Assembly: GCF_003144195.1 (NCBI RefSeq)
Contig: NW_020290029.1
Span: 62,001-126,000, forward strand
Origin: Ceraceosorus guamensis
Taxonomy: Eukaryota; Basidiomycota; Exobasidiomycetes; Ceraceosorales; Ceraceosoraceae
Reading direction: 5' to 3'
DNA: 64,000 bases
Part shown: positions 23,048-33,977 of the stretch, in pieces
How positions within the stretch are numbered: the first letter of the stretch is position 1
Layout: each line of letters begins with the position of its first letter
Notes under the pieces: model-generated
Told to the model about the DNA's origin: nothing
Database searches by the model: none
The model's input: the letters and a program-made list of their open reading frames with translations, nothing else
Program-made: the position numbers and the translations under genes

Positions 23048-24851
23048 ATGTCATACAGCGCTGCAGACATGTATTCGTCGGGTGGCGGCGGAGGGGCCAG
23101 CAGATCAAGCATGAGGCAATCGCAATATGGCCAGCCAACTACGGCTGCATCAGGATATGCTAGGCCGCAATCGGGCGCCATGGGAAGGGCTCACCAGGCG
23201 AATAGTACCAATGCACAAGGCTGGGCGCAGCAGGACGATTCAGACGGTGATGACAGCGACGGTGAGTTGGGATCGAGATCTATGATTGTTCAATGCGGCG
23301 AGTCCTCCATTCAGAAAGGGGGCGCAACACCTCCGCCACGTCCTGTCCACCCCATCTGTCATTGCTCTGTGCAACATACAACCCTTTGCCCACACAGATG
23401 GCATCTTCAGGCCGCACTATGCAGGCATGGTTGCTCATTGCTCACACCGCCTCCCCTTCGCAAAGATGACTGGAATGTGTACGACGATTTTAACAATGCG
23501 GGCCCGCCCACCAAAGCGGCTCCTTCAATGCTGCAGCGATCGAACAGTGATTTCGATAATTATGGAGGAGCGACGCAGCCGTACAGGGACATCGAGGCCG
23601 CGCCTGGCGCTCCCGACTTGCCGCCAGTTGATATCGCAGGTGCCCGCGGGGCGGGTGGCAACAGGCAATCACGCGTTCAGTCAACGCTTCTCGATCCCAG
23701 CGCTTTCGGATTTGATCCACGCGTTTCGGATCCTAAGCGCATGTCCGTCATGGCCGACAACCCCATGCCTAGTCGTCCATCGGGTTACGATGCCTACGGA
23801 CCGCTCTACGAGTCGGAAGACACTGGCTCAAGAGCCAAGATGCCAAGCACCCCTGGAGACAAGGCGGGCTCGGAGGGCATCGAGCTCATCACCGTGCCCG
23901 CTCTCGGCGCCGAATATACTGATGAGGAACGTCGTCAAATGCGCACCAGAGCCAAGAGAAAGAGCAAAGCGAATGCGAAGAAGAGAAAGGTGCAGGATGA
24001 GGCGGGCAAGTGGGCGAGGGGTGAGAAGAAGTACTTCGGATGGCTTGGCCCTCGAGCTGCGGTGTTCCTAGGCTTCGCATTTCTGGTGGTGTGAGTGTAG
24101 CTTCATGAAAGTGCATAGCGCACACAAAGCTGATCTTGGTGTGTTGTCCTCCTCCAGACTCGGCGTCACGCTCTATTTCGTGATACCAAGGGTGCCAACC
24201 TTCGGTCTGCGCACCTTGGAGCCAGTCACGGCGGTGCCAGATGCTGGAGGCATGTCCACCGGTGGACCGCCTGCCAACTTCAGCATGACAATGAACCTCA
24301 ATCTGCAGGCCAACAATCGCGGAGGCTGGGTGACTAGTCAAGCTAGCGATTTGGAAGTGATTGTGACCGATCTGATGACTCACAAGAAAGTAGGAGAGGG
24401 CAAGATGGCCAGTCTCGGCTTCAAAGGCAGAGACAAGACGCAATTCGCTTTCCCGGTACAATTTTCTTACAGCAGTCTGAACGCTACTGGCGACGCGACG
24501 TACCACAATTGGCAGGATGCCTGTGGGCCAAAGTGTGAGTTTTGGCATTGCCAGCCAGCGCTGCAGTCACAGACAAAGTTTCTGATTCAAGACCATATGT
24601 GCGCCTCGGCATGACTCAAGATGGTGGAGCGAAACGCCCCACGCTTAATATTGCCCTCACTCTTACGATGAACATCGCTGGCTTGATTGGTCGTAAGGGA
24701 TCCAGTACGCAGCTCAATTCGGTCGTCTGTCCCTTCGAGCTGACCAATACGTGAGTGTTGGCCAAGCAGGGTATGGCGTATATAGCGCGCTCAAGCATCT
24801 TCTGACAGGCACTCTTTAACTTTCTTTGATTCCAACAGTCAAATTCATTGA
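23048..24851 (+). CDS. Single-pass membrane protein with LEA2-like domain
   Basis: Exons 23048-23261, 23466-24090, 24158-24534, 24573-24750 and probably 24809-24851, giving 478 residues; without the last intron it stops at 24754 after ...FELTNT (465). The N-terminal 260 residues are disordered and Gly/Ser-rich, ending in a basic cluster (RTRAKRKSKANAKKRK). One helix follows (FLGFAFLVVLGVTLYFVIP). The outer part (FSMTMNLNLQANNRGGWVTSQASDLEVIVTDL..., then TLNIALTLTMNIAGLIGRKGS) has the alternating beta pattern of LEA2-type immunoglobulin-like domains, also found in Tag1-like proteins. The first intron (204 bp) is stop-free and a multiple of three with an AAAG acceptor. The third (24535-24572) is only 38 bp, and an alternative GTGTGA donor with a TTCAAG acceptor would give 59 bp. 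The protein probably sits in the vacuolar or plasma membrane; function unknown. Confidence 0.78.
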
Positions 24852-25938
24852 GACTTATACTGCTGACTCGATCGCGCCCAGTATCTGCGTGCCTTTCTGC
24901 TAGGGATCTCGCGATCTTTTGTTCAGCCCGGCCCGTCTCGTCTCGCCTCGTTCTCCAGCTCACTGCCAAGCAAGCTTGTACAACCCAAGGTTCCCCTTAA
25001 GTCGATCCTTTCTCGCATGCTGTCTCTTACAGTTGGATCAGTCCTCTATGACTTTCCCGCTCTCACCAATGAACAATTGCTTTCACGATCGAAGCGACAA
25101 ATGAATGACAATCTGCGTGTGACTTAGCGAAGGTCAGGTGCCCAATGCTGCTCACCGCGTCTGTAGAGGGCGAATCTCAGCGTATTGCCGGCACATCGCA
25201 TCACACCTGGCTCGAGGGCAGCGTGAGCTCATACCTTCCTTCGCGCCACATCCAGCGGGCGCTACTTTCCTGGACTTAAATTTGGTTCGCGTGGAAGCTC
25301 TCTCTCTCTCTCTACGGAGAAAAGAGGAGCCACTGAGCAGACATCACTCTACACATGCTTTCGTAGTCGCAGTCATGTTGCGCAAGACGCCGGGCTGCAC
25401 AGTGTACTTGCATGAGGGCGAGCTTCATCCAACTTCGCCGAAGCGCCCCGATCGTGTTACGGTTACGAGTGCGGCCATCTAGCAAAGCAGCCATCTCACT
25501 ACGTGCAGTCAATTACTCCCTCAGACTGAGCAAGACAGCTGATTGGACAGCACTAAGACGGACTTGGCTTTGCGCACCAGATCGTCCATCGAGTGTCCGA
25601 TCTAGATGACAGTGCCTCCTCCTGCGATGCTCCGAGGTGCGTCGAGCGCTCTGCGCTGCGGCAACTGCCATACATTCCCGATTTGCCTTTTTTGGTGCGT
25701 CACCGATCACCACGCAGTAGACCATTTCTACCAGCCTGACTCGCAGGATTTTCAACTCGTGACTATCCACTCACCACTCAAAACTGCGACAATCACGACT
25801 CGAGTCTGACGCAGTGTCATCCATCTTCGATCAATACGCGATATAACGAATGTGAGCGGGACATCAATGACTATCGATTTTCATCCATACACGATTCTGG
25901 TTCATGTTGGGACAAACACGCATATAGAATCACGTGAA
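24852..25938. other. Intergenic region upstream of the tRNA gene
   Basis: No gene recognised. It contains a CT microsatellite at 25298-25313 and a cluster of the ACTCGTGACT/AATCACGACTCGAGTC motif at about 25739-25806. Confidence 0.55.
25298..25313 (+). repeat. CT dinucleotide microsatellite
   Basis: An uninterrupted run of eight CT units in the spacer between the LEA2-like gene and the tRNA gene. A second short TC run lies at 26129-26141, just 3' of the tRNA. Confidence 0.85.
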
Positions 25939-26044
25939 GCATCTATGGGTTAGTGGTATACTGCTCGCTTGCCATTTCATGCATTGAATACCAGTGCGCG
26001 GATTCGACTTGCGGGCGACACGGGTTCGATTCCCGTTGGATGCA
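25939..26044 (+). tRNA. tRNA-Gly(GCC) with a 35-bp intron
   Basis: The acceptor halves GCATCTA and TGGATGC pair over seven positions (one T-G) with discriminator A at 26044. The anticodon stem CTCGC/GCGGG encloses the loop TT-GCC-A, with anticodon GCC at 25971-25973. A 35-base intron (25975-26009) sits at the canonical place after base 37, before the final loop T. The T arm ACGGG-TTCGATT-CCCGT is perfect and contains the B-box GGTTCGATTCC. The A-box-like TAGTGGTATACT lies in the D arm. Mature length is 71. A T6 run at 26096-26101 is the first strong RNA polymerase III stop signal downstream. Most fungal tRNA-Gly(GCC) genes I know of lack introns, so the intron is notable. Confidence 0.92.
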
Positions 26045-26613
26045 AGCATTGCCAGCCCAATTGCTCTTCCCTTGCAAGGGTCAGCACACTCGGGCTTTTT
26101 TCTTCTTGCTTTTCGATTGACATTTGTTTCTCTCTCTCTCTATGTACGCATGTATACTTTTGCACCTCATCGATCTCTTGAACTCGCTTGATGAGGGACC
26201 GTTGCCTCACGCAAGCCTGGCAGTTGCTGCATGAGCAACGCAGCACAGATGTGTGTAGCGCCACTGGCGAGTTGAGCCCTTCCCGAGCGTCGGCCCAGGC
26301 AAACAACAATCACGAGTCAGACAACGAAGGCCACCTTTTGAGAGATCGTCCTCTCCAAAGACACAAGGAAGCAAAGGAAGTGCAGAGGAGCCAGATAGAA
26401 ACGAACGACAAAGATCATGTTCGACTGCTGACCACCAATCGTGGGTATGCTATGACTGGCTGCTCTCATGTGACAGTGAAGGCCAGTGGGCGGATTGGTG
26501 CTGTCAGATTGATCGGTAATCTCAGCGAGAAGTTAGGAGTCGATCTGCTCTTGACGCGAAACGGACGGAATCATCGTTGTGTCCTGCTGCTGCCTGCCCG
26601 GCGTGCAGGCGTG
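26045..26613. other. Intergenic region between tRNA-Gly and the unrecognised membrane-protein gene
   Basis: Holds the polymerase III terminator-like T6 run at 26096-26101 and a short TC repeat at 26129-26141. A + strand open frame of 189 codons (26188-26757) overlaps the 3' exon of the opposite gene and looks like chance. Confidence 0.5.
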
Positions 26614-28522
26614 TTACGTGGGCTTGTGCGGGGCATCCTGTTGCGCGCATGCAAGAAGCGAAGTAAAAGCGTGCAAAATCCCGTAGAAAGCTATGAAAGT
26701 GAAAGGGCGCAGAAAGTCAGCTGGTGCGCACCATTTCTGGAAGGCCGTGTTCAGTAGATGGCCAAAGAGCGAATTGCTCGTCGAGTAGGACCCGATACTC
26801 ACGGCTGTCCAGGCCCAGCTCGGCACGTAGTTGATGCCTGGTAGCGCCGTTGAGCTGACTTCTCCGAAAAGTCGAGGTATGGCTTCCAAAGACCTCTCTG
26901 AAGATGTGCGTCCATAAGGCGAAAAGCGCGATCTCCATGGCTTCAATCGCAGCCATTGCGCATCTTGAGCGTGTCTAGCCGACGTCTTCGTAAAAGATGT
27001 GCTGTCAGAAGGCGGGCGCAACAGGCGAACCAGCTCCTCCGGGGATGGAAGTCCCCTAAAGGAGGCCATGGCGAGGGGGTGCGAGCGAACATGCAATCGC
27101 GGGCCTTCCGAGTCTGGTCTGCCCGCCTCATCTATAGGCGCAGTGACTAGATAGAGCGCAGGAATGCTGCAACGGAACAGCAGGATTCAGCGACTGGTTG
27201 GCAAGTCCGTAACAGGGACGATATGAGGGCATCAACGCGCTGTGCCCCTGAACTGACCGCCATATCCACCACCTCCAGCTTAATCTTGTGCAATGGGGAT
27301 CGTCCAGGTCCGCATAGCCCCACTCCCAGAATCTGTGCATCTCTTCTCTGAGACGCGGTTCTTGCTTCCATAGCGATTTGAACTGACTTTCTTCGGTGAG
27401 CCGCAAATTTTCGCGCTCCATCTCCTTTCCAGCATGCCTTGACTCTGTGACACGCGGCGAAGGCACCGACTCTGACATTGTCTCGGTGAGCCAATCATCT
27501 ATGTTAGCGTTTAAAGACGACCTGGGAAACGAAGCATCTGGCAGCAAAGACAACGAGGTGGGATCTTGGTAGAGGAGAGATACTGTTCTGTTTACTAATG
27601 CCAGTAGTGCTTCAGATCGCGGGTCTTTTGAAGCACTGAAGGCGGAACCGTCCGATCGTGAGCGCGCGATCATCATTCGGGCCCTCTCTTGCGAAGACGT
27701 GCAAGCACTTCAGAGTCGAGGTTCACCAAAGGTCCACTGAATACTCACACTATAGCGATGACCCATCCCCGGCTTCGGCTTGTAGCATTTTCAAGCCCCA
27801 GCTGAGCCTCGATGTTCCCCAAATCCGTCGGGTCGTGTGAAAGCTTCGTCAACTGTGGATGTAAGGGTGGTTTGGGCTTGGGCTTGGTCCAAAGATGTTC
27901 TTCAATTATATCTTCCGTCTGGGAGAGAAGGTTGCTTCTCAGTAGCTGTTGGCAGGTGTGACGAGGAAACGATCGAAGCAAAGTCGCGATTCGAACGAGC
28001 GACTGTGTCAGTGCAAGTTGACGAAGACGTTCTCGAAGAGAGGTCAAACATTGTAACACCTCACGCGCTCAAATTTCTCGGCGAATGGAGCTTCGACCAG
28101 CTTTCCAAGCCCGGTTGTGTGCCTGATTCCAGGCTGTTGCTGCAGTGTCCCAGAAGTTGAGGTGGTTTGTATTGGCGTCCCAGACTCAGGCTCAGCTGCG
28201 ATGCCTCCTTTTGTGGGTGGTTTCCATCCGGCACCTGGAGGAAAAGTGGGTCAAGCACATTGTCGTCGATAGCATTGTTAACATCGAGTACCTCGGTAGA
28301 TTGAGCAGCAGAAGTACAATGGTTGCTGCATCATCCTACAGATGCTCGGACAGCGCACATATGCCAGGTGACTGTAAACTCACTGAGATACTGTGCCTTA
28401 ATGCTGGCTACCAGAGAGAGCAACAGCAAAGCAATCATGGCCACATTCTTGCACATGCCGGACCAACATGGATTGGAGGGTTGTGGAGGAGTTGCGCGCA
28501 TCTTTGCAAGCTTGCATCCCAT
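26614..28522 (-). CDS. Unrecognised membrane protein with helices at both ends (480 aa)
   Basis: I assembled six exons on the minus strand: 28522-28384, 28234-28065, 27945-27749, 27707-27258, 27166-26803 and 26736-26614. All five introns have GT/AG ends and consistent phase, and the sum is 480 residues plus stop. The protein has an N-terminal helix (VAMIALLLLSLVASI), a polar part with APFAEKFERLLRSNLLSQTEDIIEEHLW, a charged middle (NRTVSLLYQDPTSLSLLPDA, then LREEMHRFWEWGYADLDDP), an unusual Trp/Arg run (LSWRWWIWR), and a C-terminal helix (RPFTFIAFYGILHAFTSLLA). I do not recognise the family; Pex3 and Tim54 were considered and do not fit. The intron 27708-27748 is 41 bp. The intron 26737-26802 (66 bp) is stop-free with a strong TACTGAAC branch sequence. 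That protein-like content appears only after splicing argues that the gene is real; an endomembrane location is a guess. Confidence 0.62.
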
Positions 28523-29176
28523 GGAAGAGAGCACAATTGCCTTTACCTTTGCGCATCCAGGTAGCCCTTAGTCGAGCACACTTCCTCCCTCTCTCATGAA
28601 CGGTGAAATATTGCCGCCGAAGGTCTCGGACTGACCTGATCCGTACGCTTACACTTGACTATCGGCTTCCTCTTCACGCGCTCGACATGGTGTAACAAAA
28701 GTAGGAGGAAAATGAGCATCCAAGGGCTGATATTCGTGGTTTGACAGAGCGCGGCGTATGTGTGTAGAAGGAATTCCGAGTAATCGCAGATCAGTAAGAA
28801 GAGTCATCATCATCAGAGTTCAAGTGCGCGTTGGCTCACGTGATGAGGGCAGCCTAGAAGGCCCTCCACTCACCTCACGATTTTGATTCGCATGCACGCC
28901 TGATGTCAGCACCCGCGTCGTGAGTCACCATCGCTTTGAAAGCGCGCATCACAATCTTGCCCAACATCTCTGTGGAGACAACTTTACAGCATCTCACCAC
29001 ACCGCACGTATACCCTGGTGGAGATGGACCTCGCGAGGTATTTGGCTTGACCAACTTCTTTTCCCTCCCCCGGCCATTACGACAGCTCGAAGACTTGGGC
29101 GGAGGCAGCCACACGAGGCAGCACCCCGGAGCAGATACTTCGGGACGCCAGTTTCTTGTGTAGAGAACGGTTCACT
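28523..29176. other. Divergent promoter region
   Basis: About 650 bp between the divergent starts of the unrecognised membrane-protein gene and the ABC1 kinase gene. It contains motif copies GCTCACGTGATG and GTCGTGAGTCACC at about 28836-28925, the first with a CACGTG core. No open frame of note. Confidence 0.5.
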
Positions 29177-31711
29177 ATGTCACGATGTTTGATCAACAGC
29201 GTAGCGGGACATTCCGTCCTTAGTGGAAGTAGAGAGCTCCTCCATTCACCAAACACTTCGGCAAGGCGAGCTGTCAGTGCTCACCTCAATCTCTACGCAT
29301 GGAGAAGGTCCGCTAAGACTTCCGAACTGCACACGACGGCATTTCGCCTGGCTTCATCGTCGAACGAGACAGCTAGGCGCAGCAATCCGGCTCCTGGTAG
29401 CGGTGACACAACATCTGCCGGTCCCTCACGCTCATCTTCAAAAGCGGGACCGAGTGGGGAGGCATTGGATGAGGCCAAAGGTGTCGAGACATCGAGCACG
29501 TTAGGCAGCTTGGAGCGAAAGCCAAGTTCAGCGTCGCAAGCAGCTTCAGCCGTGACATCACGGAGTGCCGCAGCCGATGAACAGCATATTCAAGGGGTTT
29601 CTGAGAATGTAGGCCGCAATAGCGACCAAAGTCAGCCGAGACAGGCGAAGCGGAGAAGGCTGCCGCTGATACTGGCTTTGCTGGCGGGAGCTGGTGCTGG
29701 ACTGTATGGTGTGGACGAGTATCTGAATGCTAGGATCTTGCAAAGGAACATCAGGACACTTTGGTGCGGACTTACCATAGCTCTGGACTACAAGTGAGTG
29801 GACCTGGGTTGAACATGGACACAGTGGGGAAGTTGGTATCTCAGACGATAATTGGACAGTCAGACTGGCAATACTTTGACATATTGCGGGTTTGCTCGAT
29901 GCTGAGGCGATCTGCCTCTGGCTCATGCTTTGACGAAGTCCTACGACTGAACGGCTCGAGCACAGCTACTCGATCTCCAACTGTCACTGATCTCACGATG
30001 CTTCGTCCCGATCACAGAATCAATTTTGACCCTAAGAACGCAGAGAGCGTCGCAGCCCTACACGAGCGGTGTGCGGACCGCCTTCTAGCAGTCTGCGATG
30101 AGAATCAAGGTTTATACACCAAGTTGGGGCAGGCAGTAGCGAGTAATAGCTTCATCCTTCCGAAGCCTTATGCTCAACTTAACAGATTATTGGATGACGC
30201 CGAGAGGATGCCTTGGGAGATCGTGAGGAAGGTTCTCGAGGGCGAGCTGGGGGACCGGCTCGAGCAGGTGAGTATCACGCTCGCGCTGCGCGCCACGCCT
30301 GTCGCACATGCACTCACACCTCCCTCATTGACCCCATAGGTCTTTGAGAGCATCAACGAGAAGCCGATAGCGGCGGCCTCGATAGCCCAAGTGCACCTGG
30401 GCATCCTAAGAGGAAATGGTGACGAAGAATCCCGCAAGGTCGCAGTCAAGGTCCAACGGCCGCAAATCAGGGCACAGGCGTACTGGGACCTGTTGTGTTT
30501 CCGCATCCTCTTGCGGTTTTATGAGCAGATTTTCGAGCTCCCCCTGTCGTATTTTGGGCAGTACATTTCTGACCAGGTGCGTAGGCACGGGAGAATTGAT
30601 CATGCCATCACGAGACTCAAACTTGCGCCGCTTCGCTTCGCAGATTCTGCAAGAAACTTCTTTCGTCCACGAAGCGGAGAACTCGGAGCAGCTGCGCAAG
30701 TACATTGCTACGGATCCTCTCAAGCTTGTTCGCGATACCGTATCGGTGCCTAAGGTACACCGCGACTTGTCGGGGGAGCGCGTGCTCGTGATGGAGTACG
30801 TGTCTGATGCCGTCAAGATGACGGATCAGAAGGGGATGGAAAAGCTAGGTCTGTCCGTTAGAGATGTAGCAAAGTCGGTTTGTGAAGTTTTTGCGAGTCA
30901 AATCTTTCAGTACGGGCTCGTGCAAGCAGACGGACACGCTGGCAACATTCTCGTTAGGAAGAACCCGCAGTATGAGAACGCCAGCATCTTCAAAAGTGCA
31001 GCCAAACCTAAGCATCAAGTGATTCTGATTGACCACGGGCTCGTCATCCCTCTGTCCGAGGACTTTAGGAGGCAATACGCCAAGCTGTGGAAAGCCATCT
31101 ACCAGGTCGACCTGCCGACATTGGAAAAGATCACTCAGTCATGGGGCATGGGAGAGGGGTCGTCGGAGCTTTTTGCGAGTGCTACATTGATGAAGCCCTG
31201 GAGCAAGCCCAAGACGGATGCAGAAAAAGCAGAAGCTGCAAAGAAACGCGCACAGGATCCTCGGTCGGATGCGGACATTCAAAAAGAGCGCATGAAGAGC
31301 TTCCTCGTCCAAGTGGAGCTGACACCCAAAGAGTTGATCTTTGTTGGTCGGTCTATGCGCATCATTCAAGCCAATTGTCAGGTGCTTGGATCCCCGGTCA
31401 ATAGGCTCAACATTCTGGCTAGACACGCAGCCTCCGCCCTCGTCTCCCCGAAGAGTCCAAGTCTGAAAGAACGTGTAGACAGTCTACGCTTCAAGACTGC
31501 TTTGTTCATCATTGACGGCGCTTTCTTGACCTCTCGTTTGGTTCACTGGTTGTCCCTCTTGTTCAGAAATCCCCTAGGAGCACTGGGTCTACGAGAATTG
31601 GCACCGACGGAGAAGCGCAAAGGTTTAGAGGACGACTTGGCACGTGGTATGCAAGAGATGGGAGAGGAGTATGGCTTGGACCTTTCGGACGCATTTGAGA
31701 TGGAACAGTAG
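29177..31711 (+). CDS. Mitochondrial ABC1/ADCK-family atypical kinase
   Basis: Four exons, 29177-29793, 30018-30267, 30340-30576 and 30644-31711, give 723 residues. The first 160 residues are basic/Ser-rich as in a mitochondrial presequence, followed by RRRLPLILALLAGAGAGLYGVDEYLNARILQRN, a single helix leading into the kinase. ABC1 signatures follow: DENQGLYTKLGQAVAS (the KxGQ motif), AAASIAQVHLG (Ala-rich loop replacing the Gly loop, about 300-310), VAVKVQRP with the Lys near 326, QADGHAGNILVR as catalytic loop (about 462) and ILIDHGL as metal-binding motif (about 498). The Asp-His-Gly and single helix point to the ADCK1/Mcp2 branch of the inner membrane rather than Coq8. The loop has Gln-Ala-Asp-Gly-His where relatives usually have His-x-Asp-Pro-His, but the key Asp and Asn remain. 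Converges on the transporter gene, with 125 bp between stops. Confidence 0.92.
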
Positions 31712-31836
31712 CACTTGCAATAGAGCATCATTTCCTTTCGTCAAACATGCAGCACTGAAGGGGCACGAACGCTTCCAAGACAAATGCAGATGCATTCTCC
31801 GCGCCGCGCATAGGCAGTCGTGTCGCGCGGCATACG

Positions 31837-33242
31837 CTATGTGTCTTTATCCTCGTCCTTGCCTGGCCACATGATTCCACCCCTCCAGATGGCTCTTGCA
31901 TGCATCAGTAGGACAAAGAGGTAGGCGGTGATCAGTAGGAGAGACATCGCCGTGCTGACCCAAGTTACAGCATTGCTGCCCAGCGCTTTGCCGATGCTGA
32001 TAGTGGAGACTGTCCAGCCCACGTTTGGAAAGAGCAGACCGTACCAAACGAGGTGAAACTCCATCTTCTTCACCCCGAGCAAGATTGCGCCTACAGTCAC
32101 CACGAACCACCAGAAAGACAAGGCCCATAAAAATATACCGGTGGCTAGGGCGATCACTTGGAGCGTCTCTGAGGCCGTGGAATGACTGCTGAAATAAGAG
32201 GTTGCTGCTGGCATCGCTTGAGACATGTCGATCAGTGCCAGCGCCGTGAATGCCGGCGGCGAGACCGCAATCATGAGTCCTGCGGGAGGCGTTGAAGTGG
32301 AAGCAGAGCGAACTAAGATGGAGGCGGTCGGAAATGAGCACCGCTGCTTACCTGGACGTAGATTAGGAGCGGGCAGTCCGATCTTCATCAATCGCGTGAT
32401 GAAAGGCCCATACATGGCAATGGAAGCCCAAAATCCTAGACCTTGACAAGTCAGTCCCGCTACTAGAATGGCTATGGCTTGGCCGGGAGGCTGACTGGAG
32501 GCGATCGAGCCCGCAACTGTACCCGTCAGCATGACTGGGAGCATGGGCAAAAGCCAAGCGGGGATGATGTCGTGATTTGTCATGCGTCGCGCAGTGAAAA
32601 GGTCGAGGTAGAGGAGCGAGGCCATCTAAAGAGTGAGGATCAGATAGTCGGGTCGAGATGTTCAGAGAAGGCCATAGACGCACGCTGCACGCGGATGATG
32701 GAGAGACTCACAATCAGCACCGTGGCAACATAGAACCAAAAGAGCACTCTGATAGTGACTATCAGCCAGTTGCCCGTGCTGGACGATGCGTAGAGCTGCA
32801 TGCAGATGACGATGTCCGCAACAGAGAGCCAAACGGCAGGCAAAAACAAGCATTCTCCTGGATTTCTCAAAGATCTCCATAGCAGCTCGGGCTTGCGCAC
32901 GAAGCGCTGCACGGTGAGGGTGATGAGGGTGACGAGCAGGACGAGGTCAAAAATGAAGACGACCTTGCCAATCGTCTGAAGCCCGCGAAAGGTGTGCGGT
33001 TGCTGACCTATCACCACCGCCATGCCTCCCGTCGCTGTGCAAAGGGATCCCAGCATCAGCACGAAGCTAGACCGCCCGCTCTCGCGTCCGTCTCATTGCA
33101 TATTGCATCTTCACTCACACATGGTAACGAGAAAATTGGCCCATGTCACATGCAACAAGCGCTCCGACCATCCCGGTCGGCTTTCCGAGCCCTTTTCCCC
33201 TCCAGGCCCGCCTTCGACATCGGTCGATTCTGACTGCGGCAT
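31837..33242 (-). CDS. SLAC1/TDT-family transporter, Ssu1/Mae1-like
   Basis: Four exons on the minus strand: 33242-33119, 33034-32712, 32625-32352 and 32279-31837, giving 387 residues. The spliced N terminus LLHVTWANFLVTMSTGGMAVVIGQQPHTFRGLQTIGKVVFIFDLVL is the family signature (TMSTGG, GLxTIGKxxFxxDLxL). About ten hydrophobic segments follow, including DIIPAWLLPMLPVMLTGTVAG and LRPGLMIAVSPPAFTALALI. The family exports sulfite (Ssu1) or carries malate and other dicarboxylates (Mae1) across the plasma membrane; sequence alone does not settle which. The 72-bp intron 32280-32351 is stop-free and a multiple of three: unspliced it inserts 24 polar residues between LRP and the conserved GLMIAVSPPAF, so splicing is needed to restore the motif. 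An in-frame ATG further upstream (33505) would add about 88 residues with no family match. Confidence 0.9.
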
Positions 33243-33977
33243 GGTGATTATACCGTTTGCCCTGACGCGTCCGAGCGGTGCAGCGAACGAGGGCGTGTGG
33301 CCCCGCTTGAAAATGGGCAGGTAGATGGTAATTTTGAAGAGAGCCTTTACAAGTGGCTTCGGTCGATCTCGATAGGGAAACACATCGAAAGCAGACCCTG
33401 GCCAAATCGACATGCAGCAGCAGACATGCAGGGTGTGACAAACTCTTAATTCGCCTTCAAAGATCCCTCGGCTGCATGTCGGCGGATCTGCAGTGTGCAG
33501 GTGCATAACAGATCGAGTCGCTTGTTATATAATTACGGGCAAGCTAGGCACATCGGGCCAAGCAAGCACGCGCATAGGTTTCCCCGCGGGGTCATCATCA
33601 TGCGTCGCCAATTAGAATCAAAATGCATCACCCCGCTGCTGCCCCTGATTGTCAAGCAGAATGTACACCGAGCCGTCATGATAAAGCTCAGCCCTGGAAT
33701 CTTGAATCGCATTCGCAAGTTCACTTGCTTGACCAGTCAGAATTGCTCAAGGATCGCGAACGGACGTGTTCATGATTTTTCCAAAACAAGACGAGGATGC
33801 CAAAATCGATCCATTCCGTCTAGTCACGAATGGCGCAGGTTGCAAATACAAGAGGCAGGTACGTGCAAATGCGATCCGACAGACGAGCGTGCGCTGCCGA
33901 AGGTCCAGGTCAAGCCTAGAACAAGTGGAGGTGCAAGAGAAGGGAAGATGAGGACGCAGAGCGAAAGCCAATGAGGG
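33243..33977. other. Intergenic region upstream of the SLAC1/TDT gene
   Basis: About 0.7 kb. The first 264 bp continue the transporter frame upstream without a stop but without family resemblance. A + strand open frame at 33495-33974 (159 codons) has no recognisable content. Nothing else seen. Confidence 0.5.

Noticed and set aside
27280-27310. Possible frameshift at a C4 run in the unrecognised 480-residue gene
   Set aside because: A GTCAGT donor at 27257 and a strong TTGCAG acceptor at 27167 keep the frame without any error, so no frameshift is needed.
26614-28522. Identity as Pex3 or Tim54
   Set aside because: The N-terminal helix and rough length suggested them, but the conserved blocks of either family are absent.
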